64,000 bases of DNA from Haloarcula rara (lineage in GTDB: Archaea; Halobacteriota; Halobacteria; Halobacteriales; Haloarculaceae), in NCBI RefSeq assembly GCF_029338235.1, contig NZ_CP119785.1, positions 2,666,001-2,730,000 on the forward strand, in the 5' to 3' direction. Numbering within the stretch: position 1 is the first letter of the stretch; each line of letters starts with the position of its first letter. Shown one piece after another: positions 25,186 to 33,678 of the stretch. The position numbers and the translations under genes are program-made. The notes below the pieces were generated by a model. The model was given only the letters and a program-made list of their open reading frames with translations, did no database searches and was not told the origin of the DNA.

Positions 25186-26333
25186 TTTTCACCTGCCTTG
25201 GTCTCTCGCACGCCCGAATCCGGTTGCTGGGGCGTCTCGTCGACGGTCCCTGGCCAGATAAGCTCACGCTGTGGGGGCAAGACGCCCTGCGGACGGAAGC
25301 GCATCAGCAAGACGATGATGACCCCGATAGCCAGGAGGCGAATCGGGGCGGCATCGAGCGGCAGGGCTCGTGTCCCCTCCTGGATAGCGACGATGACGAC
25401 CCCGCCGAAAAGCGCGCCGCGGTTGGAGCCGCTGCCGCCCAGGATGACCGCGACCCAGACGTAGAACGTCGTGATGGGGTCGAGGTCGCCCGGGCTGACA
25501 TAGAGGTTCAGGTGCGCGTAGAAGACGCCCGCAAGCGCCATGATGAGGCTTCCGAGGACGAACGACTGCATCTTGAAGCTGTACGTGTTCTTGCCCAGCG
25601 CGCGGGCGAGGTCCTCGTCGGAGCGAATCGTCCGGAGGACGCGGCCCCAGGGCGACCGGTGCGCACGCCGCAGGACCAGGTAGCTCACGCCGACGAACGC
25701 GAGCACCAGCGCGACGTTCGACAGCGCCTGCCAGAACGACGTGCTGAGAACCGTAGCACCGGGGCCGGAGCCGAAGACGAGCGTCGGCATCGTCTCCGGG
25801 AACGTCCCCAGGACCGGCCATCCGTCGAAGAAACTCGGGATACCTCGGACCCCGGCGCTGCCGTTGGTCCAGTCGTCCTGGTTGAGGACGATGAGGCGGA
25901 CGACCTCGGCCAGGCCGATAGAGGCGATAGCGAGGTAGTCGGCCCGGAGCCGGAGCGTCGGGATACCGATGAAAAGCGCCAGTATCGCCGCGAGGGCCAG
26001 CGCGGCGAGCAGTCCCACGACGGGGGGGAGGCCGCCCGCTATCGGCGAACCGCTCGCGCTGGCCAGCGCGGTGCCGTAAGCGCCGATACCGAAGAACGCG
26101 GCGACACTGAAGTTGATGAGGCCGGAAAAGCCCCACTGGGAGTTCAGCCCGAGCGAGAGCAGCGCGTACATCCCCGCGATGCCGACGAGATAGAGGAAGT
26201 ACGTCGGGGTGAGCCCGCCGGTGAGCAGGCTCACGAGCAGCGCGCCCGCGAACAGGACGACGCCGGCGGTGACCCCCTTCTCGGCGACGGTGAGGTCGGT
26301 CCAGTACCCTTTCGGGTCCTCGACGAGCGACAT
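25182..26333 (-). CDS. livM: LIV-type ABC transporter permease LivM
   Basis: A 383-aa permease with about ten helices. Family marks are G-L-N-S-Q-W-G-F-S-G-L-I-N-F-S at about 62-76, the R-A-D-Y-L-A-I-A-S-I-G-L-A-E motif, and the coupling loop R-S-P-W-G-R-V-L-R-T-I-R-x-x-E that contacts the ATPase. A C-terminal tail of about 40 polar residues goes past the usual end. The start is 1 nt after the livH stop. Confidence 0.92.
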   Translation of the reverse strand: MSLVEDPKGYWTDLTVAEKGVTAGVVLFAGALLVSLLTGGLTPTYFLYLVGIAGMYALLSLGLNSQWGFSGLINFSVAAFFGIGAYGTALASASGSPIAGGLPPVVGLLAALALAAILALFIGIPTLRLRADYLAIASIGLAEVVRLIVLNQDDWTNGSAGVRGIPSFFDGWPVLGTFPETMPTLVFGSGPGATVLSTSFWQALSNVALVLAFVGVSYLVLRRAHRSPWGRVLRTIRSDEDLARALGKNTYSFKMQSFVLGSLIMALAGVFYAHLNLYVSPGDLDPITTFYVWVAVILGGSGSNRGALFGGVVIVAIQEGTRALPLDAAPIRLLAIGVIIVLLMRFRPQGVLPPQRELIWPGTVDETPQQPDSGVRETKAGEK

Positions 26334-26334
26334 C

Positions 26335-27243
26335 TCAGCTCGCCTCCCCGGCGATACCGCTCGGCCGGAACAGCAACACGACCACCATGATGACGAAGGC
26401 TATCGCGTTGGCGTACTCGATGCCGATGGGGATGCCGATGTCAGACAGCAGCGGGGTCAGCTGGTTTATCATCCCGATGAGGAACCCGCCGAGCATCGCG
26501 CCGTACACTGACCCGATACCGCCGAGGATGACGGCGGCGAAGATGAGCAAGAGGAGATTGAAGCCCATCCGCGGCGTGAGCTGGCTGTACAGCCCGAGGA
26601 ACGCGCCGCCGGCACCGGCGAGTCCGGCACCGATGACCCAGGTCCACAGTTTGATGCGGTCGGTCCTGATCCCGCTGACGCGAGCCAGGTCCGGGTTGTC
26701 GGCCATCGCGCGCATCTTCCGACCGAGGTCGCTGTACTGCAAGAGGACGTGCAGGCCGGTGACCAGCGCGGCCGCGGAGACGACGATTGCCACGTCGTGC
26801 TGGGTGACCCGGATGCCGTAGGGAACCAGCGCTTCGATGGGGCGAAGCGACTGGATCCCGTACCGCGTGGACTGCGCGCCAAAGCCGAGCTGGACGACCG
26901 AGCGGTAGATGAAGGCCAGCCCGATAGAGGCGATGAGCAGCCCGATCGAGTCCAGGTCCATCCCGTCGTAGACGACCTTCTCCGTGACCACCGCGACGAG
27001 TGCGGCCATCGCGATTCCGGCCACTAAGGCGACGAAGAATCCGAACGGCAAGCCGAGGACTGTCCCGCCGAGACCGCCGATGGCGCCGAAGGTGACCAGC
27101 GACGTGTAGGCGCCGATGGTCATCGTGTCGCCGTGGGCGAAGTTCGCGAAGTTCGCGATACTGTACACCAGCGACAGGCCGATACTGCCCAGCACGATGA
27201 TGCTGCTGTATACCAGCCCGCTGGCGAGTTGGTCGAGTACCAT
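26335..27243 (-). CDS. livH: LIV-type ABC transporter permease LivH
   Basis: A 302-aa permease with eight helices. G-S-I-G-L-S-L-V-Y-S-I-A-N-F-A-N-F-A-H-G at residues about 18-37 is the LivH signature, and R-A-M-A-D-N-P-D-L-A is the coupling helix. The Met at 27243 (M-V-L-D-Q-L) lies 7 nt past the livK stop. The longer frame to 27327 runs into livK and is rejected. Confidence 0.92.
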   Translation of the reverse strand: MVLDQLASGLVYSSIIVLGSIGLSLVYSIANFANFAHGDTMTIGAYTSLVTFGAIGGLGGTVLGLPFGFFVALVAGIAMAALVAVVTEKVVYDGMDLDSIGLLIASIGLAFIYRSVVQLGFGAQSTRYGIQSLRPIEALVPYGIRVTQHDVAIVVSAAALVTGLHVLLQYSDLGRKMRAMADNPDLARVSGIRTDRIKLWTWVIGAGLAGAGGAFLGLYSQLTPRMGFNLLLLIFAAVILGGIGSVYGAMLGGFLIGMINQLTPLLSDIGIPIGIEYANAIAFVIMVVVLLFRPSGIAGEAS

Positions 27244-27250
27244 CGGTCGG

Positions 27251-28474
27251 TCAGGAACTGATGAAGTCGACGCCCTCGTAGCTGTGGTCCTGCACCTCGA
27301 GAACCTGCAGGAAACCGACCGGGTCACCGTTCTCGTCGAAGTCGATGGGCCCGCTGACGCCCTGGTAGTCCACGTCGCTCGGGCCGCCCCCGTCAGAGAG
27401 AATCTCGCTTGCGGCCTCGAAGGTCGTTACCTCTTCGCCCTCTGGTCGGGTCACGTCGCGGACCACGTCACCCAGGGCCGCCCCGGTAAAGGAGTCCGCG
27501 GCCTGGATGGCCAGCGCCGCGTTGACGACACAGTCGTAGGCGTAGGCCGCCCAGGAGGACGGTGACTGGTCGTACTCGTCCTCGAAGGCGGAGGCGAAGT
27601 CCTTGTAGTTCTGTTCCTCTTCGCGCGCAGAGGGGACGACTATCTTCATGCCTTCCATGCTACCTTCGGGAGTGTTCTCGAGGACGTTGTCGCCCGAGAC
27701 GGAGTCGGCGCCGTACATCATCGGTTCGTAGCCACTGGAGTAAATCTCGTCAACCATCGTCGAGAACTCCGCCTGATAGGTGATAAACAGCCAGGCGTCG
27801 GCGTCGGAGCCGTTCATCTCGGAGATGACCGAAGAGTACGACGACTGCTCCTGGTCGTGGGAGTTGTCGTAGGCGACGGAGCCGTCCCAGGCGTCGAGGA
27901 ACTCGTCGGCCAGACTCTCCCCGTAGTCGTTGTTCACGTACGTGACTGCCACCTCGTCGTAGCCGTCCTCAGCGATGATGTCGGCGAGTGCGGTCGCCTG
28001 CGTGCTCCCGGGCGGTGACATACGCAAGAGCCCGGGGAACTCCGTCAGCCCGAGGCCCGTGGAGTTCTGGCTCAGCTGGACCACGTCCGTCCCTTCGATG
28101 ACGCTCTCGTAGATAGCCAGCGAAACGCCGGAGCCCACCGCACCGATGAGGAAGGGAACCTCGTTCTGGTTGACCAGCTTCTGGGCGGCCGAAATGCCGC
28201 CCTGATTCTCGCTGCCGGAGTCCTCGACAGTGACCTGTAACTCGCTGCCGCCGATACCGACGTCGTTGACCGCCGAGACGGCGAGGTCTTTCCCGCGCTG
28301 GTTCCGTTCGCCGAAGGCCGAAAGCGACCCCGTCTGGGCGTCGACCATCCCGATTTCGTACGCTTCCTCGCCGCCCCCGGAGCCGCTGCACCCTGCCAGG
28401 CCGGCGATTCCGACACCGCCGGTCAGTTTCAGCATCGTCCGTCGGTCTATCGAACCCGTGTTATATTTTCGCAT
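27251..28474 (-). CDS. livK: LIV-type ABC substrate-binding lipoprotein
   Basis: A 407-aa periplasmic-binding-type-I protein. The N-terminus has a Tat signal (R-R-T-M-L-K) followed by a lipobox L-A-G-C-S, so it is exported folded and lipid-anchored as is usual in haloarchaea. A Gly/Ser linker follows, then G-M-V-D-A-Q-T-G-S-L-S-A-F-G, the start of the LivK-like fold. It heads the livK-H-M-G-F operon and is divergent from proline dehydrogenase. With the shared operator-like motif upstream, the substrate may be proline, although LIV systems more often take leucine, isoleucine and valine. Confidence 0.9.
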   Translation of the reverse strand: MRKYNTGSIDRRTMLKLTGGVGIAGLAGCSGSGGGEEAYEIGMVDAQTGSLSAFGERNQRGKDLAVSAVNDVGIGGSELQVTVEDSGSENQGGISAAQKLVNQNEVPFLIGAVGSGVSLAIYESVIEGTDVVQLSQNSTGLGLTEFPGLLRMSPPGSTQATALADIIAEDGYDEVAVTYVNNDYGESLADEFLDAWDGSVAYDNSHDQEQSSYSSVISEMNGSDADAWLFITYQAEFSTMVDEIYSSGYEPMMYGADSVSGDNVLENTPEGSMEGMKIVVPSAREEEQNYKDFASAFEDEYDQSPSSWAAYAYDCVVNAALAIQAADSFTGAALGDVVRDVTRPEGEEVTTFEAASEILSDGGGPSDVDYQGVSGPIDFDENGDPVGFLQVLEVQDHSYEGVDFISS

Positions 28475-28484
28475 GGGTGATTCA

Positions 28485-28534
28485 ATGGTCACCATAGATG
28501 TGCCTCAATGGTGCCCCTACCATGGTCGGGCGAA
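28485..28534. promoter_or_regulatory. operator-like repeats between livK and proline dehydrogenase
   Basis: The core ACCATGGTCGGGCGAA (28519-28534) is repeated base for base at 30250-30265. Next to it are further ATGGT half-sites: the palindrome ATGGTCACCAT at 28485-28495 and an ATGGT at 28508-28512 facing ACCAT at 28519-28523. The cluster lies in the 168-nt divergent gap and is likely a regulator-binding region. Confidence 0.5.
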
Positions 28535-28610
28535 TCTGATTTCAACGGTGATTCAGCCCCGCTCCCGTTGATTTCTTGTCGTTCCTGTCAGAAAGTTTTG
28601 GTAGGGTCCG

Positions 28611-28618
28611 GATATAGG
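28611..28618 (+). promoter_or_regulatory. TATA-like box for proline dehydrogenase
   Basis: GATATAGG is centred about 28 nt before the ATG at 28643, which fits a leaderless mRNA. The operator-like repeats lie just upstream, where an activator would be placed. Confidence 0.45.
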
Positions 28619-28642
28619 ATGGCAGACTCCGTGTGAACGTGT

Positions 28643-29470
28643 ATGATACCCCCTATCGCGAACAACTTCGTGGCCGGTGAGACCGCGAAGGAAGCGCTGG
28701 ACCACGTGGAAGAGCTGAACGCACGGGGCGTGAAAGGAATCCTCAATCTGCTGGGCGAACATTACGAGGACCGAGCGGACGCCGACGCGGACGCCGAGGC
28801 GTACATCGACCTCGCCGAGGGACTGGCCCGCCGGGACCTCGATGGGTGTCTCTCGGTCAAGCCGAGCCAGATAGGGCTCGAAGTGGGCGACCACGCCTTC
28901 GAGGAGAACCTCGAACGCATCGTCGACGCCGCCGACTGCTTCGTCTGGGTCGATATGGAGGACCACGACACCGTCGACGTGACCCTCGACGCCTTCGAGC
29001 GCCACGCTCGCGAGACGGACGGTAACGTGGGCGTCTGCGTGCAGGCGAACCTCAGGCGAACCGGCGAGACCCTCGAACGGCTGGCCGACTGTCCGGGGAA
29101 GGTCAGACTCGTGAAGGGCGCCTACGACCCGCCGGCCGAGATTGCCTACAAAGAGAAGTCGAAAGTCGACGAGATGTACCGGGAGTATCTGACCTACATG
29201 TTCGAACACTTCGACGACGGTATCGCCGTCGGGAGCCACGACCCCGCGATGATAGACCTCGCCAGAGAGCTCCACGAGGAACACGGGACCCCCTTCGAGA
29301 TTCAGATGCTCACGGGCGTACGCGAGAGCGCCCAGTTCGAACTGGCCGAGGAGTACGAGGTGTACCAGTACATCCCCTACGGGAGCAAGTGGTTCTCCTA
29401 CTTCTACCGGCGTATCCGCGAGCGCAAGCAGAACGCGCTGTTCGCGCTGCGAGCCGTCGTCAGTTCGTAA
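28643..29470 (+). CDS. proline dehydrogenase
   Basis: A 275-aa FAD-dependent proline dehydrogenase, the monofunctional short type that oxidises proline to pyrroline-5-carboxylate and passes electrons to the respiratory chain. Landmarks are V-D-M-E-D-H at 103-108, V-Q-A-N-L-R-R-T at 133-140, L-V-K-G-A-Y at 156-161 and Y-R-R-I-R-E-R-K at 255-262, the last holding the paired arginines that bind the substrate carboxylate. The natural partner, a P5C-type aldehyde dehydrogenase, lies 0.9 kb downstream with a Bat-type regulator between them. Confidence 0.92.
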   Translation: MIPPIANNFVAGETAKEALDHVEELNARGVKGILNLLGEHYEDRADADADAEAYIDLAEGLARRDLDGCLSVKPSQIGLEVGDHAFEENLERIVDAADCFVWVDMEDHDTVDVTLDAFERHARETDGNVGVCVQANLRRTGETLERLADCPGKVRLVKGAYDPPAEIAYKEKSKVDEMYREYLTYMFEHFDDGIAVGSHDPAMIDLARELHEEHGTPFEIQMLTGVRESAQFELAEEYEVYQYIPYGSKWFSYFYRRIRERKQNALFALRAVVSS

Positions 29471-29471
29471 T

Positions 29472-30194
29472 CTACGGGTCCAGCAGCTTCGCTTCGGCCT
29501 TTCTGAGGTGTTCTAGCAGCGTGGTCTTCGAGACGCCGAGGTCGTCAGCCAGCTCGCGCGTGTCACACTGCCGTGGCCACTCGTAGTACCCCGCCTCGCG
29601 TGCGTGCTCGAACACGTCACGCTGTTTGGCGGTGAGCGTATCGAGTCGCTGGTCCCGGGCGGTCGTGTCGGCGGCCTCGCCCGTGGTGATGGAGTCGACT
29701 GTGACCTCTGCGCCGGCCTGCTCGCGAACCCGCTCCAGGGCGTCGTCTATCTGGGAGCGCTCGTCCACGAAACAGACCTGCCACTCCTCGCGCCCGTTCT
29801 CGATGCGGACCGGGGCGTTGTGGACGAAGCCGTGTTCCAGCAGTGTCGGACAGACCATGTCGTCGGGGTCGTACTCGAGGAAGAACTCCCGGACGACGTT
29901 CCCAGGGGCGTTGCGCTCGCGCCCGAAGCGCTCCTGGAGTTCCGAGAGCTCGCCGGCGTGCTCGGAGTCCCGAATCGCGTCCAGGAGATCGCTCACCGCC
30001 GATTCGTCGTCGGCGAACGCGGTGAACAGCCCCTTGACCTTGCCACTGTGGTTCCCGTCGGTTTTGGGCGAGGTGTAGATGGAGTGGGCCAGCACGCCGC
30101 CGGTGGTCTCCCCGGTCGCCTTGATAGCCCAGCAGTTCGGATGCCACAGGTCGAGGGTGAGCCACGTCGGGGTGGTCTGGTCAATCGCAGCCAT
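29472..30194 (-). CDS. Bat-type helix-turn-helix transcriptional regulator
   Basis: A 240-aa regulator. The C-terminal 55 residues form the HTH_10 (bacterioopsin activator) domain: L-T-A-K-Q-R-D-V-F-E-H-A, then the recognition part L-A-D-D-L-G-V-S-K-T-T-L-L-E-H-L-R-K-A-E. The N-terminal 170 residues resemble the sensor part of such regulators (L-D-L-W-H-P-N-C-W-A-I-K), with a conserved W and C. It sits between proline dehydrogenase and the aldehyde dehydrogenase and is convergent with the former. Operator-like palindromes lie in its own promoter gap, so autoregulation and control of proline catabolism are likely (inference). Confidence 0.85.
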   Translation of the reverse strand: MAAIDQTTPTWLTLDLWHPNCWAIKATGETTGGVLAHSIYTSPKTDGNHSGKVKGLFTAFADDESAVSDLLDAIRDSEHAGELSELQERFGRERNAPGNVVREFFLEYDPDDMVCPTLLEHGFVHNAPVRIENGREEWQVCFVDERSQIDDALERVREQAGAEVTVDSITTGEAADTTARDQRLDTLTAKQRDVFEHAREAGYYEWPRQCDTRELADDLGVSKTTLLEHLRKAEAKLLDP

Positions 30195-30246
30195 AGGTAC
30201 AATTCACGTTGTAAGTGTATCCCTGTGTTGGCATACCAAACCACCA

Positions 30247-30265
30247 CCGACCATGGTCGGGCGAA
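30247..30265. promoter_or_regulatory. 14-bp perfect palindrome, probable operator
   Basis: CCGACCATGGTCGG (30247-30260) is a perfect palindrome, and ACCATGGTCGGGCGAA (30250-30265) repeats the motif at 28519-28534 exactly. It lies in the gap between the Bat-type regulator and the aldehyde dehydrogenase. Confidence 0.55.
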
Positions 30266-30311
30266 CGGAAAAAACGGCTCCTGTGACTCCACAGGCGCCC
30301 TACTGTCGGTG

Positions 30312-30331
30312 CCCGTCCATGGTCGGACGGG
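30312..30331. promoter_or_regulatory. third CCATGG-centred inverted repeat
   Basis: CCCGTCC (30312-30318) and GGACGGG (30325-30331) flank ATGGTC, giving CCATGGTCGG again. It lies 33 nt before the aldehyde dehydrogenase ATG, close to where a TATA box would be. Confidence 0.5.
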
Positions 30332-30363
30332 TGTTTTGGACTGGTACGTCCGTATGTGGACCA

Positions 30364-31887
30364 ATGGCAGAGACGTACCAGCACTACATCGGCGGTGAGT
30401 GGGTCACCGGCCACAGCACGGAGACGTTTGAGAGCGAGAACCCGGCGACTGGTGAGTCACTGGGGGAATTCCAGCGCGGCACATCAGCAGACGTCGACCA
30501 GGCGATTTCGGCTGCAGATGAAGCCTACGAGGAGTGGCGCGAACTCTCTCGTATCGACCGCGCGGAGTACCTCTGGGACGTCTATCACGAGCTCCGGGCT
30601 CGGACAGACGAACTCGGCGAAATCGTCACGAAGGAGTGCGGCAAGGAGATAAGCGAGGGCCGGGCGGACGTGGTAGAGGCCGCCCACATGGTCGAGTGGG
30701 CCGCCGGCGACGCCCGACACCCGAGCGGCGACATCATCCCCTCGGAGATAGCGGCCAAGGACGCCTATATGCGACGCAAGCCACGGGGCGTCACCGGCTG
30801 TATCACGCCGTGGAACTTCCCCATCGCTATCCCCTACTGGCACATGGCCGTCGCGCTGGTCGAGGGCAACACCGTCGTCTGGAAGCCCGCAGAACAGACG
30901 CCCTGGTGTGCCCAGATCGTCGCGGAGATGTTCGAAGACGCCGGCATCCCCGAGGGCGTGTTCAACATGGTCCAGGGCTTCGGTGACGCCGGGGCCGCTA
31001 TCGTCGACGACGACCGCGTCCCGACCGTTCTCTTCACCGGGTCGGCCGAAGTCGGCCACCAGATTGCGGACTCGGTCGGCGGCGAGTCCGGCAAACGGGC
31101 CGCCTGCGAGATGGGTGGGAAAAACGCCGTCGTCATCACCGAGGAAGCCGACCTGGACACCGCCGTCCACTCGGCCGTGATGTCCTCGTTCAAGACCACC
31201 GGCCAGCGCTGTGTCTCCTCCGAGCGGCTCATCGTCCACACGGACGTCTACGAGGAGTTCAAGGAACGGTTCGTCGAAATCGCGAGCAAGGTCGCGGTAG
31301 GTGACCCCCTGCAGGAGGACACGTTCATGGGTCCCCTCATCGAGGGCGAGCACCTGGAGAAAGTGACCGAGTACCGCGACCTCGCCCGCGAGGAGGGCGT
31401 CGAGGTGCTGGTCGACCGGACCGAACTGGACGCCGACGAGATTCCTGACGGCCACGAGGACGGTCACTGGGTCGGGCCGTTCGTCTACGAGGCCGACCCC
31501 GACGCCGACCTGCGCTGCACCAAGGAGGAGGTGTTCGGCCCCCACGTCGCCCTGCTTCCGTACGAGGGCGACATCGAGCGCGCCGTCGAGATTCAGAACG
31601 ACACCGACTACGGTCTGGCCGGGGCTATCGTCTCCGAAAACTACCGCCAGATAAACTACTACCGCGACCACGCCGAACTCGGATTGGCCTACGGCAACCT
31701 CCCGTGTATCGGCGCCGAGGTGCAACTGCCCTTCGGCGGCGTCAAGAAGTCCGGCAACGGCTACCCCTCGGCCCGCGAGATAATCGAGGCCGTCACCGAC
31801 CGGACCGCATGGACGCTGAACAACTCCAAAGAGATTCAGATGGCACAGGGACTGTCGGCCGACATCATCACCGAAGACGATGACTGA
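30364..31887 (+). CDS. aldehyde dehydrogenase, probable 1-pyrroline-5-carboxylate dehydrogenase
   Basis: A 507-aa NAD(P)-dependent aldehyde dehydrogenase with all key residues: N151 in P-W-N-F-P, K174 in W-K-P-A-E, the F-T-G-S loop at 224-227, general base E249 in E-M-G-G-K-N, and catalytic C283 in G-Q-R-C-V-S-S. Full family length. The context with proline dehydrogenase points to oxidation of glutamate semialdehyde to glutamate, though substrate cannot be read from these motifs. An open frame from 30079 is rejected because it crosses the regulator's start. A copy of its last 67 codons lies at 33679. Confidence 0.9.
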   Translation: MAETYQHYIGGEWVTGHSTETFESENPATGESLGEFQRGTSADVDQAISAADEAYEEWRELSRIDRAEYLWDVYHELRARTDELGEIVTKECGKEISEGRADVVEAAHMVEWAAGDARHPSGDIIPSEIAAKDAYMRRKPRGVTGCITPWNFPIAIPYWHMAVALVEGNTVVWKPAEQTPWCAQIVAEMFEDAGIPEGVFNMVQGFGDAGAAIVDDDRVPTVLFTGSAEVGHQIADSVGGESGKRAACEMGGKNAVVITEEADLDTAVHSAVMSSFKTTGQRCVSSERLIVHTDVYEEFKERFVEIASKVAVGDPLQEDTFMGPLIEGEHLEKVTEYRDLAREEGVEVLVDRTELDADEIPDGHEDGHWVGPFVYEADPDADLRCTKEEVFGPHVALLPYEGDIERAVEIQNDTDYGLAGAIVSENYRQINYYRDHAELGLAYGNLPCIGAEVQLPFGGVKKSGNGYPSAREIIEAVTDRTAWTLNNSKEIQMAQGLSADIITEDDD

Positions 31888-31990
31888 GACCGTCACGGTC
31901 TGCGGGCAGTGTGGGGAATCGGTGCGGCCACGAAACGGCCTCGAACGCTGCGAGCAGTGTGGCTGGGTTCCCCGCCGTGGTGCGGACTGA
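31880..31990 (+). CDS. 36-aa double-CxxC zinc micro-protein
   Basis: The ATG overlaps the end of the aldehyde dehydrogenase gene by 8 nt. The peptide has C-G-Q-C at residues 8-11 and C-E-Q-C at 24-27, followed by G-W and a terminal R-G-A-D. The four cysteines are spaced like a rubredoxin-type zinc knuckle. A diverged copy of exactly the same length lies at 33875-33985 with all four cysteines, G-W and R-G-A-D retained. This pattern argues that it is a real, selected gene. Role unknown; co-translation with the dehydrogenase suggests a partner or regulator. Confidence 0.65.
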   Translation: MTETVTVCGQCGESVRPRNGLERCEQCGWVPRRGAD

Positions 31991-32069
31991 TAGTGATTAT
32001 TGTAGCGACTTACCTACCAGGCGACCTCGGGGTCGGCGGTATCCGGAAATAATCTACAATAATCACTAT
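31990..32069. repeat. 80-bp element with 16-bp perfect terminal inverted repeats
   Basis: ATAGTGATTATTGTAG (31990-32005) is exactly complementary to CTACAATAATCACTAT (32054-32069), with 48 nt between. If the repeat is read as 15 bp, TGA is duplicated on both flanks like a 3-bp target site. The size and terminal repeats fit a miniature inverted-repeat element; a regulatory or attenuator hairpin is the alternative. Confidence 0.5.
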
Positions 32070-32175
32070 GACGCCAGGGCAGTCGTTTTCCCGGAGATAG
32101 GTTTCCCCCGCTACGCTCCAGTGCTTTCCTATTAGGGAGTCCGAGAGTTCACATATTACATTATAAGACAAGGAA

Positions 32176-32183
32176 TTTATTAC
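32176..32183 (+). promoter_or_regulatory. TATA-like box for the FG-GAP lipoprotein
   Basis: TTTATTAC is centred about 26 nt before the ATG at 32205, in an AT-rich stretch. Confidence 0.4.
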
Positions 32184-32204
32184 TATTGTCGCAGACAAAA
32201 GGAT

Positions 32205-33620
32205 ATGGCGCCATACCGTCGCCGATTCATCGGTTCCTGTATCGCGGCCGGCATCGGTGTACTCGCTGGCTGTTCGACGAGTTCCGAAGACGACAGTGAG
32301 TCACCAACCGACGGTCAGCCGACGGAGACGACGACACCGGTTCAATCACCGACAGAAACGCTCAGTACGACTACACCAACCCCGTCGACACCGACTGAAG
32401 AAGATTCGGGTAGCAGTGAACAACCCAGACTCTACGCCGAGGACGTCGAGGGGACGACTCTCCTCGGTGGCTCCGTGGCGGTATCGGACGACGGAGATAC
32501 CGCTCTCGCCGGTGCGTCGTGGGATACGACCAACGGCAGGATGGCGGGCGCGGCGTACGTCTTCGAACGCTCGGGCGGGTCCTGGAGCCAACAGGCCCAA
32601 CTCCTGGCCGACGAGACCAGCGAGCGTGATAATTTTGGCGGGGCCGTGGCGATGTCGGACGATGGGAGTGTCGCCCTCATCGGCGCCGACAACGACGACG
32701 ACCCACACGGCGCCGGCGGTGGGTCGGCGTACGTGTTCGAGCGAGCGGACGGGTCCTGGAGCCAACAGGCGCAACTCGCGGCCGACGACGGCACCGGTGG
32801 CGTGACCGGCACGTCGGGCGGGAACGACTATTTCGGCGAATCGGTGGCGCTGTCGGGCGATGGGAGCATCGCTCTCGTCGCCGCCGCAGACGAAAACGAA
32901 AACGGCACAGGGGCAGGGGCAGTATACGTGTTCGAGCGAGGGGATGGGTCCTGGAGCCAGCAGACCAAGCTCCTGGCAGACGACGGTAGCAGGATCGACC
33001 AGTTCGGTTCGTCCGTGGGCCTTTCGAGGGATGGGAGTCTCGCTCTCATCGGCGCCTCGCATGACGGCGACTGGGCCGGGTCGGCATACGTGTTCGAGCG
33101 CTCGGGCGGGTCGTGGAGTCAGCAAACCAAACTTACGCCCGATGACGGTGACAGTGATGACCGATTCGGCAATTCAGTAGCGATATCGGACGATGGGAAT
33201 CTCGCTATCATCGGTGCCCTGTTCGACCGCTCTACCGCCAGTGATGCGGGGTCGGCATACGTCTTCGAGCAGTCGGGGGGTTCATGGAGCCAAGAAGCCA
33301 AGCTCACGGCCGACGACGGCGACAGTGAAGACCACTTCGGTTCGTCCGTGGATATATCGGGCGACGGGAGTACTGTCCTGACCGGCGCGTACGGTGACGA
33401 GGACCCAAACGGCGAGGAAGCGGGGTCGGCATACGTGTTCGAGCGGTCGAGTGGGTCGTGGAACCAACAGGCAAAACTCGTCGCCGGCGACGGCGAGAGT
33501 GAAGACGAGTTCGGCGGTTCAGTTGCGGTGTCTAGTGATGGGAGTACCGGTCTCGTCGGCGCCAAATGGGACAACGAACCCGTCAGGCATGCAGGGTCGG
33601 CGTACGTCTTCGACATATAG
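32205..33620 (+). CDS. FG-GAP repeat beta-propeller lipoprotein
   Basis: A 471-aa exported protein. The signal ends in a lipobox L-A-G-C-S at residues 20-24, after an R-R-R-F-I start that could be Tat. A Thr/Pro/Ser/Glu-rich tether spans about 25-75. The rest is repeats of about 55-60 residues with F-G-x-S-V-A-x-S-x-D-G-S-x-A-L-x-G-A and G-S-A-Y-V-F-E-R-x-x-G-S-W-S-Q-Q. Y-V-F occurs seven times. The last copy ends at the C-terminus while the first repeat lacks that strand, as in a seven-bladed propeller closed by the ends. It lies between the two copies of the dehydrogenase 3' end, so it is probably an insertion. Likely cell-surface; ligand unknown. Confidence 0.85.
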   Translation: MAPYRRRFIGSCIAAGIGVLAGCSTSSEDDSESPTDGQPTETTTPVQSPTETLSTTTPTPSTPTEEDSGSSEQPRLYAEDVEGTTLLGGSVAVSDDGDTALAGASWDTTNGRMAGAAYVFERSGGSWSQQAQLLADETSERDNFGGAVAMSDDGSVALIGADNDDDPHGAGGGSAYVFERADGSWSQQAQLAADDGTGGVTGTSGGNDYFGESVALSGDGSIALVAAADENENGTGAGAVYVFERGDGSWSQQTKLLADDGSRIDQFGSSVGLSRDGSLALIGASHDGDWAGSAYVFERSGGSWSQQTKLTPDDGDSDDRFGNSVAISDDGNLAIIGALFDRSTASDAGSAYVFEQSGGSWSQEAKLTADDGDSEDHFGSSVDISGDGSTVLTGAYGDEDPNGEEAGSAYVFERSSGSWNQQAKLVAGDGESEDEFGGSVAVSSDGSTGLVGAKWDNEPVRHAGSAYVFDI

Positions 33621-33678
33621 CCACATCGAACAGCCGACAGACTCAGTCGTCGGCTTCCGCGGTGGCTCCGGACACCAC

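Noticed and set aside
25224..26390. Plus-strand open frame (388 codons) opposite livM
   Set aside because: Its composition (Arg, Asp, Glu, Gln) is a typical antisense artefact and livM is certain.
30484..31896. Minus-strand open frame (470 codons) opposite the aldehyde dehydrogenase
   Set aside because: Antisense shadow of a gene with all catalytic residues present.
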